Source: Paenibacillus sp. V4I3
GTDB lineage: Bacteria > Bacillota > Bacilli > Paenibacillales > NBRC-103111
Length of the DNA stretch: 64,000 nucleotides
Reading direction: 5' to 3'
Assembly: GCF_030817215.1 (NCBI RefSeq)
Contig: NZ_JAUSZA010000001.1
Coordinates: 6,980,501 to 7,044,500, forward strand
Positions within the stretch are counted from its first letter, which is position 1. Each line of letters starts with the position of its first letter. Positions 42,432-51,117 of the stretch are shown one piece after another. The position numbers were made by a program, and so were the translations under genes. A model generated the notes under the pieces. It did not search any database. It was given only the letters and a program-made list of their open reading frames with translations, and was not told the origin of the DNA.

Positions 42432-43166
42432 CTACATATACCCAAGCAAAGGCTCAGCCAACCGAAACTTATACACCTGATGAAACTTCTCCCGCCGATC
42501 CGTCTGCACATAATCATCCACGTAATGCATAAGAATCATCTTCGCTTGAATGGATTCCGGCAGACTCAGCAGTTCATCGAGTGACGTATGCGACGGCAGC
42601 TGATCATCCTGCATATGACATTCGTGATAAATGGTTTGCACCTCATCGGCGATACTCCGAATGTAGCTTTCATCCATTCTGGTATCCCCGCTAAAGTAAA
42701 AATACGGATTGCATAGAAGACCGTAACTAAGCATGTCCGGCACATGCAAGGTAGGGACAAGTTCGAATTTCACACCCGCTACCGTAAACGCATTGTCCAC
42801 ACATTTGACGTCAAAATAGTCCTCAAGCACGCGCTTGCCCCGCGTTGTCAGCTCCAATCCGTGGCGCAAGATTTGCCACAAATCGTCTTTTAAACCGGTA
42901 GGTACATAAAGCTTCGGCTTCATTCTGTTCGGGTACACCCGGTGATACAAAGCCAGTTTCTGCAAGCCATTCACGTGATCCTCATGCAGATGAGTGATAA
43001 AAATATGCTCGATCTGATTGAGCTTCATTCCCAATTGATGCAGCCCAAGGTGATTAGACTCAGGGAAATCTATACATAAATTCGTATTTTCAAAGGTAAG
43101 AAGAGCACTATTATGCCCTTGCTCGATACTAAAACCGTCCCCGCAACCCAGAAATGTTACTTTCAT
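42432..43166 (-). CDS. MBL-fold metallo-hydrolase (RNase Z-like)
   Basis: A 244-residue metallo-beta-lactamase-fold protein. The metal motif THLHEDHVNG is at about residues 56-65, further ligands are in FSGDTRMD and near HTSLDEL, and the fold begins with KVTFLGCGDGFS. It lacks the exosite of tRNase Z and looks like the short stand-alone hydrolases of unknown substrate. The start at 43166 follows GGAGG; it is divergent from the kinase gene. Confidence 0.85.
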   Translation of the reverse strand: MKVTFLGCGDGFSIEQGHNSALLTFENTNLCIDFPESNHLGLHQLGMKLNQIEHIFITHLHEDHVNGLQKLALYHRVYPNRMKPKLYVPTGLKDDLWQILRHGLELTTRGKRVLEDYFDVKCVDNAFTVAGVKFELVPTLHVPDMLSYGLLCNPYFYFSGDTRMDESYIRSIADEVQTIYHECHMQDDQLPSHTSLDELLSLPESIQAKMILMHYVDDYVQTDRREKFHQVYKFRLAEPLLGYM

Positions 43167-43248
43167 AAAAACCTCCATTTTTCGTGTGTGATTCTATGTA
43201 TTTTTATACTATGATAGTTGATAGATATGGCCATATTAGGAGGATAAC

Positions 43249-44991
43249 ATGAACAAACTACATAAACCGAAGCCAAAAATCCACCTGCGCTCTTCCATCT
43301 TTATCCTAATGATTTCCTTAATTATTGTACTACTTACGGATAGCGTATTCTACTATTATACCAAAAGGATGCTAACTTCCGAACTTGAAACCAAGCTGCA
43401 GCTTATCGCAGATAACGTCACCATCTCGATTAAACACTCCAAAACTGGTGAGAAATACGTAGAGAACCTAATCGGCCAAAATCTGCGTACAGCCTCGTTA
43501 GCAGCACAATACCGACTCGATCCCGACATTGAGAAAGTGACGAATGAAGAGCTTACTGTTCTAAGTAAGGAGTTAATGATCGATCATATTACACTAATGA
43601 AACGAAGCGGTGATGATATTATTGGCTACAAATCCTCCGAGCCCAAGGAGATTAACATGAGCACCAAAACATGGTCCAGAGATTGGTTTCAAGCGTTCAA
43701 TCAGCTTTTAGACACCAAAGAAACTAATGTACAAAGCGGCCAAGCGCTGCCTCATTATTGGTCAGGACCCATGAATACATCTATGACAAACCCCCAGTTT
43801 GTTGACAAATGGGGCTATTACTATGATGGCCGCACGAATTATATTCTCGATCCCTACGTGCATGATACGTTCTTCCGAGATTATCAACGGGAAACGGGTG
43901 TGGATGCTGTTATTAATGAAATGATTCATGGCTACACCAACCATGGAGCCAAAGAAATTGCCGTTTACAATCCGCCGATCTTCCTGAAGCAGCAGGAACA
44001 GTATAAAAAGGAAGGCTACATCTGGTTCACAGATCGGGAAATATTGTTCGGATCCTATACGATGAAAGATAATCGGGATCAAGAGATGGTTCAAGCCGTC
44101 ATGCAATCGAAGCAAACAAAGCAGCTTATCACCACGATCGACGGAAAAACCTATCTCAAAATGTTCATTCCGCTTCAACTGGATTCCCCTGTTGTTATCG
44201 GTTTGACAGCTGATTATGAAACCGTACAAAAATCAATTCAACAACAGCAAGTGAACCTGCTCATTTTGATCGGATCAACCGCACTTATCGCATTCATCCT
44301 AGTTATTCTGAGCATCCGCTTCATCAATCGGAATCGAGAAGCAACCGCGGAAAGCATCCAAGAAGTTTACGTTGATCATATCGGCTCACTGTTCCGTTCC
44401 ATGAAAGAACAGCGTCATGATTTCAATAATCATGTTGCTACAATACATTCCCTCGTTCATTTGAAAGAATATACGGAATTAGATCGTTACACCACCGAGA
44501 TTATTGGTGAAACGACAGCTTTGAATGACATTATTCAAATTAACGTGCCTGCTTTATGCGCGATTGTTCAGTCTAAGGCTATACAGGCCGTTGAGCGCAA
44601 AATTACATTCTTTCATGAAGTCAGTAATTTAAATCAGATCAACCTTGGTGCTGTCAAAGCGACAGATTTGGTTCGAATCATCAGCAATTTAATCGATAAC
44701 GCATTTGATGCCGTTACTGTTTCCAAAAAGGCAGAGGACAAAGAAGTCAACTTAATTGGTGTTTTGGAAGGAAATTTACTTACATTCAAGGTGATCAACA
44801 ACGGTGAACCTATCCCAAGCGATCGTCTAAAAAGTATATTCGATCCTGGCTTTTCTACGAAACAAGAATCCGGACTCCACGCCGGCTTAGGTTTGAGCAT
44901 TGTCAAAAAACTAGTGGACAAGTATAACGGAACCGTTCATGTCAGCAGCTCAGAAGCCGAAACCAGCTTTACGATTTCCATTGTTGTATAA
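43249..44991 (+). CDS. Orphan sensor histidine kinase, Spo0B/CitA-like
   Basis: A 580-residue kinase with two membrane helices (about residues 17-37 and 340-360) around a large extracellular sensor. The kinase core has the Spo0B-type box EQRHDFNNHVATIHSL with the candidate phospho-His, and an ATPase domain with NLIDNAFDAV and GLHAGLGLSIVKKL. This group usually pairs with a LytTR- or CitB-type regulator. No receiver gene is adjacent, although a LytTR-only protein is encoded 1.8 kb downstream. AGGAGG precedes the start. Confidence 0.85.
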   Translation: MNKLHKPKPKIHLRSSIFILMISLIIVLLTDSVFYYYTKRMLTSELETKLQLIADNVTISIKHSKTGEKYVENLIGQNLRTASLAAQYRLDPDIEKVTNEELTVLSKELMIDHITLMKRSGDDIIGYKSSEPKEINMSTKTWSRDWFQAFNQLLDTKETNVQSGQALPHYWSGPMNTSMTNPQFVDKWGYYYDGRTNYILDPYVHDTFFRDYQRETGVDAVINEMIHGYTNHGAKEIAVYNPPIFLKQQEQYKKEGYIWFTDREILFGSYTMKDNRDQEMVQAVMQSKQTKQLITTIDGKTYLKMFIPLQLDSPVVIGLTADYETVQKSIQQQQVNLLILIGSTALIAFILVILSIRFINRNREATAESIQEVYVDHIGSLFRSMKEQRHDFNNHVATIHSLVHLKEYTELDRYTTEIIGETTALNDIIQINVPALCAIVQSKAIQAVERKITFFHEVSNLNQINLGAVKATDLVRIISNLIDNAFDAVTVSKKAEDKEVNLIGVLEGNLLTFKVINNGEPIPSDRLKSIFDPGFSTKQESGLHAGLGLSIVKKLVDKYNGTVHVSSSEAETSFTISIVV

Positions 44992-45016
44992 AGAAGATTA
45001 CACGAACATTATCTAA

Positions 45017-45045
45017 TTGACATCATTTAATGTTCGTATTATGAT
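45017..45045 (+). promoter_or_regulatory. Sigma-A promoter of the riboswitch transcript
   Basis: TTGACA (45017-45022) and TATGAT (45040-45045) are separated by 17 bp. Transcription would begin about 35 nt before the aptamer. Confidence 0.75.
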
Positions 45046-45085
45046 AGTCAAGTCGGTAAGTAATAGCCACATACGTATAAATCGT

Positions 45086-45188
45086 TCGTATATCCTTGAG
45101 GATTGGCTTAAGGGTCTCTAGAGGGAGCCATAACTTCCTAGCTACGACGGGTACTTGCTTTCGCATACCCGTGTGGCTGGGTTTTTTT
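45086..45188 (+). promoter_or_regulatory. Purine-riboswitch-like leader with overlapping terminator
   Basis: The aptamer (45086-45147) has P1 TCGTA/TACGA, P2 CCTTGAG/CTTAAGG with loop GATTGG, J2/3 GTCTCTA, and P3 GGGAG/TTCCT with loop CCATAAC. The loop GG and CC are placed for the kissing interaction of purine riboswitches. The base before the 3' P1 strand is C (45142), which in the family selects guanine-like ligands. A strong terminator (stem 45137-45181, then seven T) uses the 3' strands of P3 and P1, so aptamer and terminator exclude each other and ligand should turn the gene on, as in pbuE. The fold was assigned by eye. Confidence 0.7.
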
Positions 45189-45222
45189 GTGTCCAAAAAT
45201 GAATAATCCAGAGGAGATTGCA

Positions 45223-46647
45223 ATGAAAACATATGATTTTATCGTTGTTGGTGCAGGACCTGCCGGTATTTTTGCCTGTTATGAAATGACACTGCTTCAC
45301 CCTAAAGCTAAAGTATTGCTCGTAGACAAAGGCCATGATATATACCATCGCAGTTGTCCGATCCTGGAAAGTAAAATCAAGCTATGTCCTCCCCCGGCAG
45401 GCAAAAAGGACTTCTCTGGCTGTCTTCCTGCTTGTTCCATTACGGCTGGCTTCGGAGGTGCGGGCGCTTATAGCGATGGCAAATTCAACATCACTACCGA
45501 ATTCGGCGGCTGGATGACGGATTATTTGGCACCAACCAAAGTGATCGATCTGATTCGTTATGTGGATGGCATTAATCTACAGCATGGTGCAACCGAGAAC
45601 ATTACGGACCCTACGACTGAGGCCGTAAAAGATATTGAACAGCGCTCCTATGCTGCAGGTTTAAAGCTGCTTCGCGCTCAGGTTAGACATCTGGGAACCG
45701 AACAAAACTTAATGATTTTGAAATCCATCTATGAATATTTGAAAACACGTATCGATATGCAGTTCAAAGCTGAAGTTGAAGATATTCTAACTTTCAAACG
45801 GGAAGACAAGCATGTTATCCAAGGCATTCGTATGAAGGATGGTACAGATATTCATAGTAAACAAGTAATGTTAGGGCCGGGTAGAGACGGTTCTGCGTGG
45901 TTAACGCAAGTGCTCAAAAAGCGCCGACTCAAAATGTATAACAATCAAGTCGACGTAGGCGTCCGCGTAGAAACCTCGGATGTCGTTATGCGCGAAATCA
46001 ACGAGCATCTTTATGAAGGTAAGTTTATTTATAATACATCAGTGGGGACACGAGTACGTACATTCTGTAGCAATCCATCCGGTCATGTTGTGGTCGAGAA
46101 TCACAGCGGCGTCATGGCAGCGAACGGCCACTCTTACAAGGATCCAGCACTAGGTTCTAGTAATACGAACTTCGCCCTGCTCGTTTCTCATAAATTTACT
46201 GAGCCTTTCGATAAGCCGAATGAATATGCGCGTGAAATATGTAAACATGCGAATGACTTATCCAGCGGCGGTGTGATCGTGCAGAAATTTGGGGACATCA
46301 TGCGTGGACGCAGGTCAACGGCTGATCGGATTCGCGAAGGCTTCCTTGAGGCGACTTTATCAGAAGCTGTTCCTGGTGATCTAGGACTTGTACTTCCCTA
46401 CAATACAATGAAAAGTTTAATTGAAATGATTCATGCACTTGAAAAGGTAACGCCAGGTATAGCTTCAGAGCATACTCTTTTCTATGGGGTTGAAGCGAAA
46501 TTCTATTCCGCTCGACCTAAACTTAGTGAAAGCTTCGAAACCGAGATACAAGGCTTGTTCTGTGGCGGTGACGGGGCTGGAATTACACGAGGCTTGGCTC
46601 AAGCTGGGGCTGCTGGTGTCTGGGTGGCGCGCAACGTAGTCGTCTAA
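45223..46647 (+). CDS. FAD-dependent dehydrogenase (COG2509-like)
   Basis: A 474-residue flavoprotein. The dinucleotide-binding start is YDFIVVGAGPAGIFACYEM, a cysteine-rich stretch CPPPAGKKDFSGCLPACS and GFGGAGAYSDGKFN follow at about residues 55-90, and the C-terminal FAD loop is LFCGGDGAGITRGLAQAGAA. These fit the uncharacterised FAD-dependent dehydrogenase group with a BaiN/HI0933-like fold. Its substrate is unknown. The ATG at 45223 follows AGAGGAG. It is the only gene behind the purine-riboswitch-like leader, which suggests a purine-linked redox role. Confidence 0.85.
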   Translation: MKTYDFIVVGAGPAGIFACYEMTLLHPKAKVLLVDKGHDIYHRSCPILESKIKLCPPPAGKKDFSGCLPACSITAGFGGAGAYSDGKFNITTEFGGWMTDYLAPTKVIDLIRYVDGINLQHGATENITDPTTEAVKDIEQRSYAAGLKLLRAQVRHLGTEQNLMILKSIYEYLKTRIDMQFKAEVEDILTFKREDKHVIQGIRMKDGTDIHSKQVMLGPGRDGSAWLTQVLKKRRLKMYNNQVDVGVRVETSDVVMREINEHLYEGKFIYNTSVGTRVRTFCSNPSGHVVVENHSGVMAANGHSYKDPALGSSNTNFALLVSHKFTEPFDKPNEYAREICKHANDLSSGGVIVQKFGDIMRGRRSTADRIREGFLEATLSEAVPGDLGLVLPYNTMKSLIEMIHALEKVTPGIASEHTLFYGVEAKFYSARPKLSESFETEIQGLFCGGDGAGITRGLAQAGAAGVWVARNVVV

Positions 46648-46750
46648 TTATTTCCGGGGAAATACGATTTCTTTCGTCAAAATCTGCTGTTAACTATTGG
46701 ATCTAACTCATTATAGTTAGGTCCTTTGGTAATTTTACCTTTAAAACTAC

Positions 46751-46807
46751 TTTAAATCTCTTTTAAAATATGGTAAGATGAAAACGTTCTCAATGTAAGC
46801 GTTATCA
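46751..46807 (+). promoter_or_regulatory. Promoter and cre box of the LytTR gene
   Basis: TTTAAA and TAAGAT (about 46774-46779) with 17-bp spacing form a likely sigma-A promoter. TGTAAGCGTTATCA at 46794-46807, a perfect cre, lies just past the start of transcription, where CcpA would block elongation. Confidence 0.65.
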
Positions 46808-46828
46808 TTTTAAAAGGGGGATTACAAA

Positions 46829-47191
46829 ATGAATGTAGCGCTCGAAACAAGAAACACCTATGAGGAATTCGCACTGGAGAAGGATATTATGTACTTCCGA
46901 GTCGGAGAACATGGGCTAGTCTCTTTCCATGGGAAAAACTATCACATTAAAAAACGCATGACCACTGAGCAAATTCAAGAAATTACTACAAATAGCTCCT
47001 TTTTCAAGGTCAATACGGATTGCTATGTGAACACAAGAAAAATTCTACAGATTCAGGATGGCAAAGTATTTTTCGAAATCAAGGGTGCTGATTCCAAATT
47101 TGCATCGATTACGAAGCTTCGCCAATTCCGACTGAAAGAAATCGTGCAGCAGCACAAAACGGAAGCAGCTGCAGGTGAATCAGCAAAATAA
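46829..47191 (+). CDS. Stand-alone LytTR DNA-binding protein
   Basis: A 120-residue protein consisting of a LytTR domain only (FRVGEHGLVSFHGKNYHI ... FFKVNTDCYVNTRKILQIQD), with no receiver domain. Such proteins regulate transcription directly or act with a separate sensor. It has its own promoter, a cre box and a terminator. GGGGG precedes the start. The orphan kinase encoded at 43249-44991 is a possible but unproven partner. Confidence 0.8.
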   Translation: MNVALETRNTYEEFALEKDIMYFRVGEHGLVSFHGKNYHIKKRMTTEQIQEITTNSSFFKVNTDCYVNTRKILQIQDGKVFFEIKGADSKFASITKLRQFRLKEIVQQHKTEAAAGESAK

Positions 47192-47257
47192 AGAAACATT
47201 CCTTGAGGCGCAGTGTTATACCAATACCAAACTACAGCGGCCCACGAGGTTATACAG

Positions 47258-47293
47258 AAAAGGAGCTAACGAGAATCACGCTAGCTCCTTTTT
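47258..47293. terminator. Bidirectional terminator
   Basis: AAAAGGAGCTA / TAGCTCCTTTTT with a 14-nt loop serves both the LytTR gene and the convergent gene at 47303. Confidence 0.85.
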
Positions 47294-47302
47294 GGTTGAA
47301 TC

Positions 47303-47701
47303 CTATGAAATTTTTGCGAGTGTTTCTTGTTGATGCTCACGGATAAGAAAGCGTATGTAGTCGACTGTTGTATCTTTCACCTTTTTGGCTTCTTCCAAAG
47401 TCGCAAAGCTGTACTCAGCATGATCTGTGCTTTCGTACTTCTTCAGCTCTTCATAGTTCATTCCAAGTGTGGAGAAGTTATAAACCAGTTCGTAGGGTGT
47501 CTTAATATCCACATTTTTCACGAAAATATCTTTGGAAAAGAATGAGCCTTGTTTCTCCACTTTAAAAATCACACGAAACGGCTTGTCTTTATCCGACACA
47601 AAGCACTTGATAACAACGTCGATTTCCATCGTTTTATAATCCACAGCGTTCGTAGGTTCCTGCTTTGGTGTATGCATCCATTTTTTCAAAAAACCCAGCA
47701 C
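47303..47701 (-). CDS. Conserved hypothetical protein, 132 aa
   Basis: The GTG start at 47701 follows GGGGAGG, which makes upstream codons unlikely to be translated. The product is soluble and charged, with alternating beta-strand-like segments (EIDVVIKCFVSDKDKPFRVI, FKVEKQGSFFSKDIFVKNVD) and a C-terminal helix (YIRFLIREHQQETL). No family is recognised. Separated by 114 bp from the MFS gene, it may be transcribed with it. Confidence 0.6.
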   Translation of the reverse strand: MLGFLKKWMHTPKQEPTNAVDYKTMEIDVVIKCFVSDKDKPFRVIFKVEKQGSFFSKDIFVKNVDIKTPYELVYNFSTLGMNYEELKKYESTDHAEYSFATLEEAKKVKDTTVDYIRFLIREHQQETLAKIS

Positions 47702-47815
47702 AAGATTCCCTCCCCAATAACGACATGAATATAACTCATATTGTAGCGGATACACCAACAATTGACAATCCAAAAAATGGTTATTTTTGCAATAAAAAAT
47801 AACATTCCCTCTCAT

Positions 47816-49084
47816 TTATGATGCAGTTCCTATCTCCCCAAGAGATTTTTTAGCAGATTTCTTCCTATAATTCCAAATAATAATCAGACATAGCACACCA
47901 GTTAACACGCCACAACAGACAAAAGCCCCATTCGCACCATATCGATCAGCTACAAAACCAGCAAATATACTTCCTATCGGCGTGGAACCCGCAAATACAA
48001 GTGAATACACACTCATTACGCGTGCGCGATACTCCTCTTTAGCATGCATCTGAAGGGAAGAATTACTGTTCGTTGCAAATATGATGTTGAAAAATCCGGT
48101 TAAAGCTAACAATCCACCGCACACCCAAACGGAAGTGCTTAGTCCATTTAAAACCAAACAAACCGCAACTACCAAACTGGCTACAATACTTAATTTCATC
48201 ATTGGCCCTTGCTTACTGCGAAATGACATCGTAAGAGCCCCCGCGAAAGAACCCACACCCAGACATGACATTAACGTGCCATACGTCGTTTCTCCCATAT
48301 GCAGCACACTTTTAGTAAAAACCGGAATGAGTACATTAAAGTTAAAAGCAAGCGTGCCGATCACCGTTACGAGAAGCACAGTCTGTGCTAGCAAAGGATC
48401 TCTCGCAATGTAGACAATTCCATCTTTAATTTCCTTCATTATTCCATCGCGTGAGTTCTTCTTCCGAACATAGGGCGCGGCTTGAATATGAAACAATCCA
48501 TACAGGACAGCCAGAAAGCTAACCCCATTGAGCAAGAAGCACCAGCCTGCACCTAGCCAAGCCATCATCACTGCACCAATCGCAGGACCAACGATTCTTG
48601 CCATGTTAAATGTCGTTGAATTGAGAGCTATGGCATTCATCAGATCTTCTTTTCCCACGATTTCTATATTAAACGATTGTCTCGTTGGCATATCCAGCGT
48701 GTTATTAAGCCCCAGCAGCAGCGCTAGCACAATGATATAGCTGTACTTTACCGTATCCGTCAGGACGAGTATAGCCAATGTAAAGGCTAGAATCATCGCG
48801 ACCGTTTGCGTTACAAGCAGGATGTTCTTCTTTGGAAACTTATCGACGATAATGCCTGCAAACAAGGAAAATAAGAGAATTGGGAGGAACTGACATGCCG
48901 CAACAATCCCAAGTTTAAGAGGCGAGCCAGTGATCGTAAGAACGAGCCAAGACTGCCCAATATTTTGCATCCAAGTTCCAATAAGCGATACACACTGACC
49001 TAACCAAAGATACCGATAATTACGATGCGTTAATGCATGAAAATGCTTATCGATAAACAGCGAACTTGCAAGCTTCATATTCAT
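47816..49084 (-). CDS. MFS transporter (MFS_3 / EntS-like)
   Basis: A 422-residue transporter with 12 predicted helices. It opens with FHALTHRNYRYLWLGQCVSL and has the motif FAGIIVDKFPKKNILL; the region LNNTLDMPTRQSFNIEIVG is typical of MFS_3 exporters of siderophores and macrolides. Its ATG overlaps the MarR stop (ATGA), so it is probably the efflux pump controlled by that regulator. The substrate is unknown. Confidence 0.88.
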   Translation of the reverse strand: MNMKLASSLFIDKHFHALTHRNYRYLWLGQCVSLIGTWMQNIGQSWLVLTITGSPLKLGIVAACQFLPILLFSLFAGIIVDKFPKKNILLVTQTVAMILAFTLAILVLTDTVKYSYIIVLALLLGLNNTLDMPTRQSFNIEIVGKEDLMNAIALNSTTFNMARIVGPAIGAVMMAWLGAGWCFLLNGVSFLAVLYGLFHIQAAPYVRKKNSRDGIMKEIKDGIVYIARDPLLAQTVLLVTVIGTLAFNFNVLIPVFTKSVLHMGETTYGTLMSCLGVGSFAGALTMSFRSKQGPMMKLSIVASLVVAVCLVLNGLSTSVWVCGGLLALTGFFNIIFATNSNSSLQMHAKEEYRARVMSVYSLVFAGSTPIGSIFAGFVADRYGANGAFVCCGVLTGVLCLIIIWNYRKKSAKKSLGEIGTAS

Positions 49085-49530
49085 GGCTCCACCTGCTCCT
49101 CTGCGAAACGGGACGCATTATCCCCCATCTTCTCCAAAATCGTCAAAGCCAGTTGTTTCTCCTCATCCGTTAAACCGAACGTTAGACGTTCTCGCCAGTC
49201 CGTCAGCACCTTCCGCACATCACCCTTAATCAGCAGCGCCTTCTCGGTCAGATGAACTTCGTTGCATCTCTTATCTTTTTTACTGACCGTGCGGGTTATG
49301 TAGCCTTGCTCTTCTAACTTTTTAAGCGCTTTAGCAGTCGTACCTTTATCAATCTTCAAATAATCCGCCAACTCTTCTTGCGTGAGACCATCTTCTTTAT
49401 ACAGCGCGTTAATGAAAATATGCTGCCCTCTGCCGATGTCGTATTTCTTCAAATGCTCACCAATATACATTTGCCCGTAACGGTAAATGAGTGAGACCCA
49501 CCTTGGTATCGAATTCCTGTTTTCGATCAT
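49081..49530 (-). CDS. MarR-family repressor of the MFS exporter
   Basis: A 149-residue winged-helix protein with LTQEELADYLKIDKGTTAKALKKL as recognition region and a wing at RTVSKKDKRCNEVHLTE. The ATG at 49530 has GAGGAG at good spacing, better than an ATG 6 bp upstream. It is the first gene in a two-gene operon with the exporter, and a near-perfect palindrome covers its -35 box. Confidence 0.88.
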   Translation of the reverse strand: MIENRNSIPRWVSLIYRYGQMYIGEHLKKYDIGRGQHIFINALYKEDGLTQEELADYLKIDKGTTAKALKKLEEQGYITRTVSKKDKRCNEVHLTEKALLIKGDVRKVLTDWRERLTFGLTDEEKQLALTILEKMGDNASRFAEEQVEP

Positions 49531-49597
49531 AAACATGTCTCCTCTGTTTGAGCAAAATAGTAGTGATCTTCCGAATCGTTGCACTTGCTACTATTTT

Positions 49598-49630
49598 AGT
49601 ATATGCCTGATTAGTTGCATGTGCAACTAA
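49598..49630 (-). promoter_or_regulatory. MarR promoter-operator
   Basis: The palindrome TTAGTTGCATGTGCAACTAA (49611-49630) contains the -35 TTGCAC (49621-49626). The -10 TATACT lies at 49598-49603 with a 17-bp spacer. The rest of 49631-49810 shows no gene. Confidence 0.7.
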
Positions 49631-49810
49631 TTTTTGGTTTGTTACGGCTGCTTACTAAATTTGCTGCTATATCAGTGAGTATTGTTTGAGTAGGAGTTTT
49701 CGAGTCATTAAGCATGTTTTTCAGGAATTGGCAGGCTGAGAAGTCGATTTCCGAGCCTATCGTACTCGAAAACCTTAGCAAGTCAGGAATTGGCACTCTG
49801 CAAGCAGGAC

Positions 49811-49859
49811 AAAAAAAGAGCGAACACCCAAACAGCTTACGCTGCATGGGTACTCGCTC
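49811..49859 (-). terminator. Terminator after the lactonase gene
   Basis: GAGCGAGTACCCA / TGGGTGTTCGCTC with an inner CAGC-GTAA-GCTG loop is followed by seven T on the minus strand. Confidence 0.88.
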
Positions 49860-49867
49860 TCTATGTC

Positions 49868-50953
49868 CTAAAGAAACTTGATGCAAACCGGTCGCGATAC
49901 CGCTACCGTTTGCCCTGTTTCAAGCAGCATTCCAGTTTCCCCATCAATGCGGAATACTGTAATGCTGTTCGAGTCCTGGTTCGCCGCTAGGAGGAACTCC
50001 CCCTGCGGCGATAGGGCAAAGTTCCGCGGCGTCCGCCCGAGCGTCGACTGCCAACCGACGACCGAAAGCGTGCCGCTTTGTCGGTCAACCCCATAAACCG
50101 CGATACTATCGTGTCCGCGGTTGGATGCATACACATAGCGGCCATCCTCGGAGAGATGGATGTCCGCGCATGTGCTCTCGTCGCTGAAGCCTTCCGGCAG
50201 CGTCGAAATGCTCTGCAGCGCGGTCAGAACTCCCGCGTTTGCCTCATAGCCCAGCACGGTAACCGTGCTGTCCAGCTCATTGATCGCGTACACGTACCGA
50301 CTGTCCGCGCTATAAACCAAATGCCGCGGGCCTGCGCCCGGCTTCATCGCCGCATCGCCATGCGGCAGAAGCAAGCCGCTCTCCGCGTCTATCTTGCTAA
50401 CCACCAGCCGATCGAGGCCCAGATCGGCTGAAATCGCATACCGATTGTTCGGTGCCGGAACAATCGAATGCGCATGCGGAGCCTCTTGGCGATCCGCTCG
50501 CGGCCCCAATAGGCCTTCGTGCTTCACCAATTGCGTATGCTCGCCAAGCCGCCCGTCCGCTTCACCCGGATAAACGGTCACGCTGCCGCTTGAGTAATTC
50601 GCTACATACACCGTTCGGTTAGTATGGTCCAAGCTAATATAACAAGGAGCAGCTCCGTCCGTAGGCTGCTGATTCAACTTCTCCAGTCTCCCCGTGCCGG
50701 CTTCTATCGCATAAGCTGCCGCGGAGCCTCCAAAACGACCGTTGTACGTTTCTGTTTCACTCACCGCATACAAAATCGTCCGCGCATCATTCAGAGCAAG
50801 GAACGAAGCATTTGGCAAATCCGTATACGATTCCACCAACCTCATTTCTCCGTTCAAAGGATTGAACGCATACAATGAAATCCCATTTGCATTGCGCTCA
50901 TCTGTATAGGAACCCACATAGACATACAATTCGTTCTGTTCTCCTACTGACAT
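49868..50953 (-). CDS. Lactonase family protein (6-phosphogluconolactonase type)
   Basis: A 361-residue seven-bladed beta-propeller of the YkgB/Pgl lactonase family. It opens with ELYVYVGSYTDERNANGISL, and blades repeat as YVANYSSGSVTVYP, YVYAINELDSTVTVLGY, YVYASNRGHDSIAVYG and LLAANQDSNSITVFRID. The central HAHSIVPAPNNRY lies where family active-site residues are found. It would hydrolyse 6-phosphogluconolactone in the pentose phosphate pathway. The ATG at 50953 follows GGAGG. The gene is clearly richer in G+C than its neighbours. Confidence 0.85.
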   Translation of the reverse strand: MSVGEQNELYVYVGSYTDERNANGISLYAFNPLNGEMRLVESYTDLPNASFLALNDARTILYAVSETETYNGRFGGSAAAYAIEAGTGRLEKLNQQPTDGAAPCYISLDHTNRTVYVANYSSGSVTVYPGEADGRLGEHTQLVKHEGLLGPRADRQEAPHAHSIVPAPNNRYAISADLGLDRLVVSKIDAESGLLLPHGDAAMKPGAGPRHLVYSADSRYVYAINELDSTVTVLGYEANAGVLTALQSISTLPEGFSDESTCADIHLSEDGRYVYASNRGHDSIAVYGVDRQSGTLSVVGWQSTLGRTPRNFALSPQGEFLLAANQDSNSITVFRIDGETGMLLETGQTVAVSRPVCIKFL

Positions 50954-50997
50954 TGGCAACCAGCCTCCATGATAGCGATTTCTGCTATAAATAGTGT

Positions 50998-51113
50998 CTC
51001 ATCAACTGAACTCATTTCCAATTTCATCTCATAAATCCTGTTTTCTCTCTCGTACTTAATCTCATAAACCTGCTCTCACATTTCCCTACTTAATCTCATA
51101 ATCCTGCTTTCTT
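50998..51113. repeat. Short imperfect tandem repeats
   Basis: The phrase TACTTAATCTCATAAACCTG and close variants occur three times, spaced about 36-40 bp apart, between the lactonase start and the DUF2238 stop. No gene or clear secondary structure is associated. Confidence 0.5.
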
Positions 51114-51117
51114 TACT

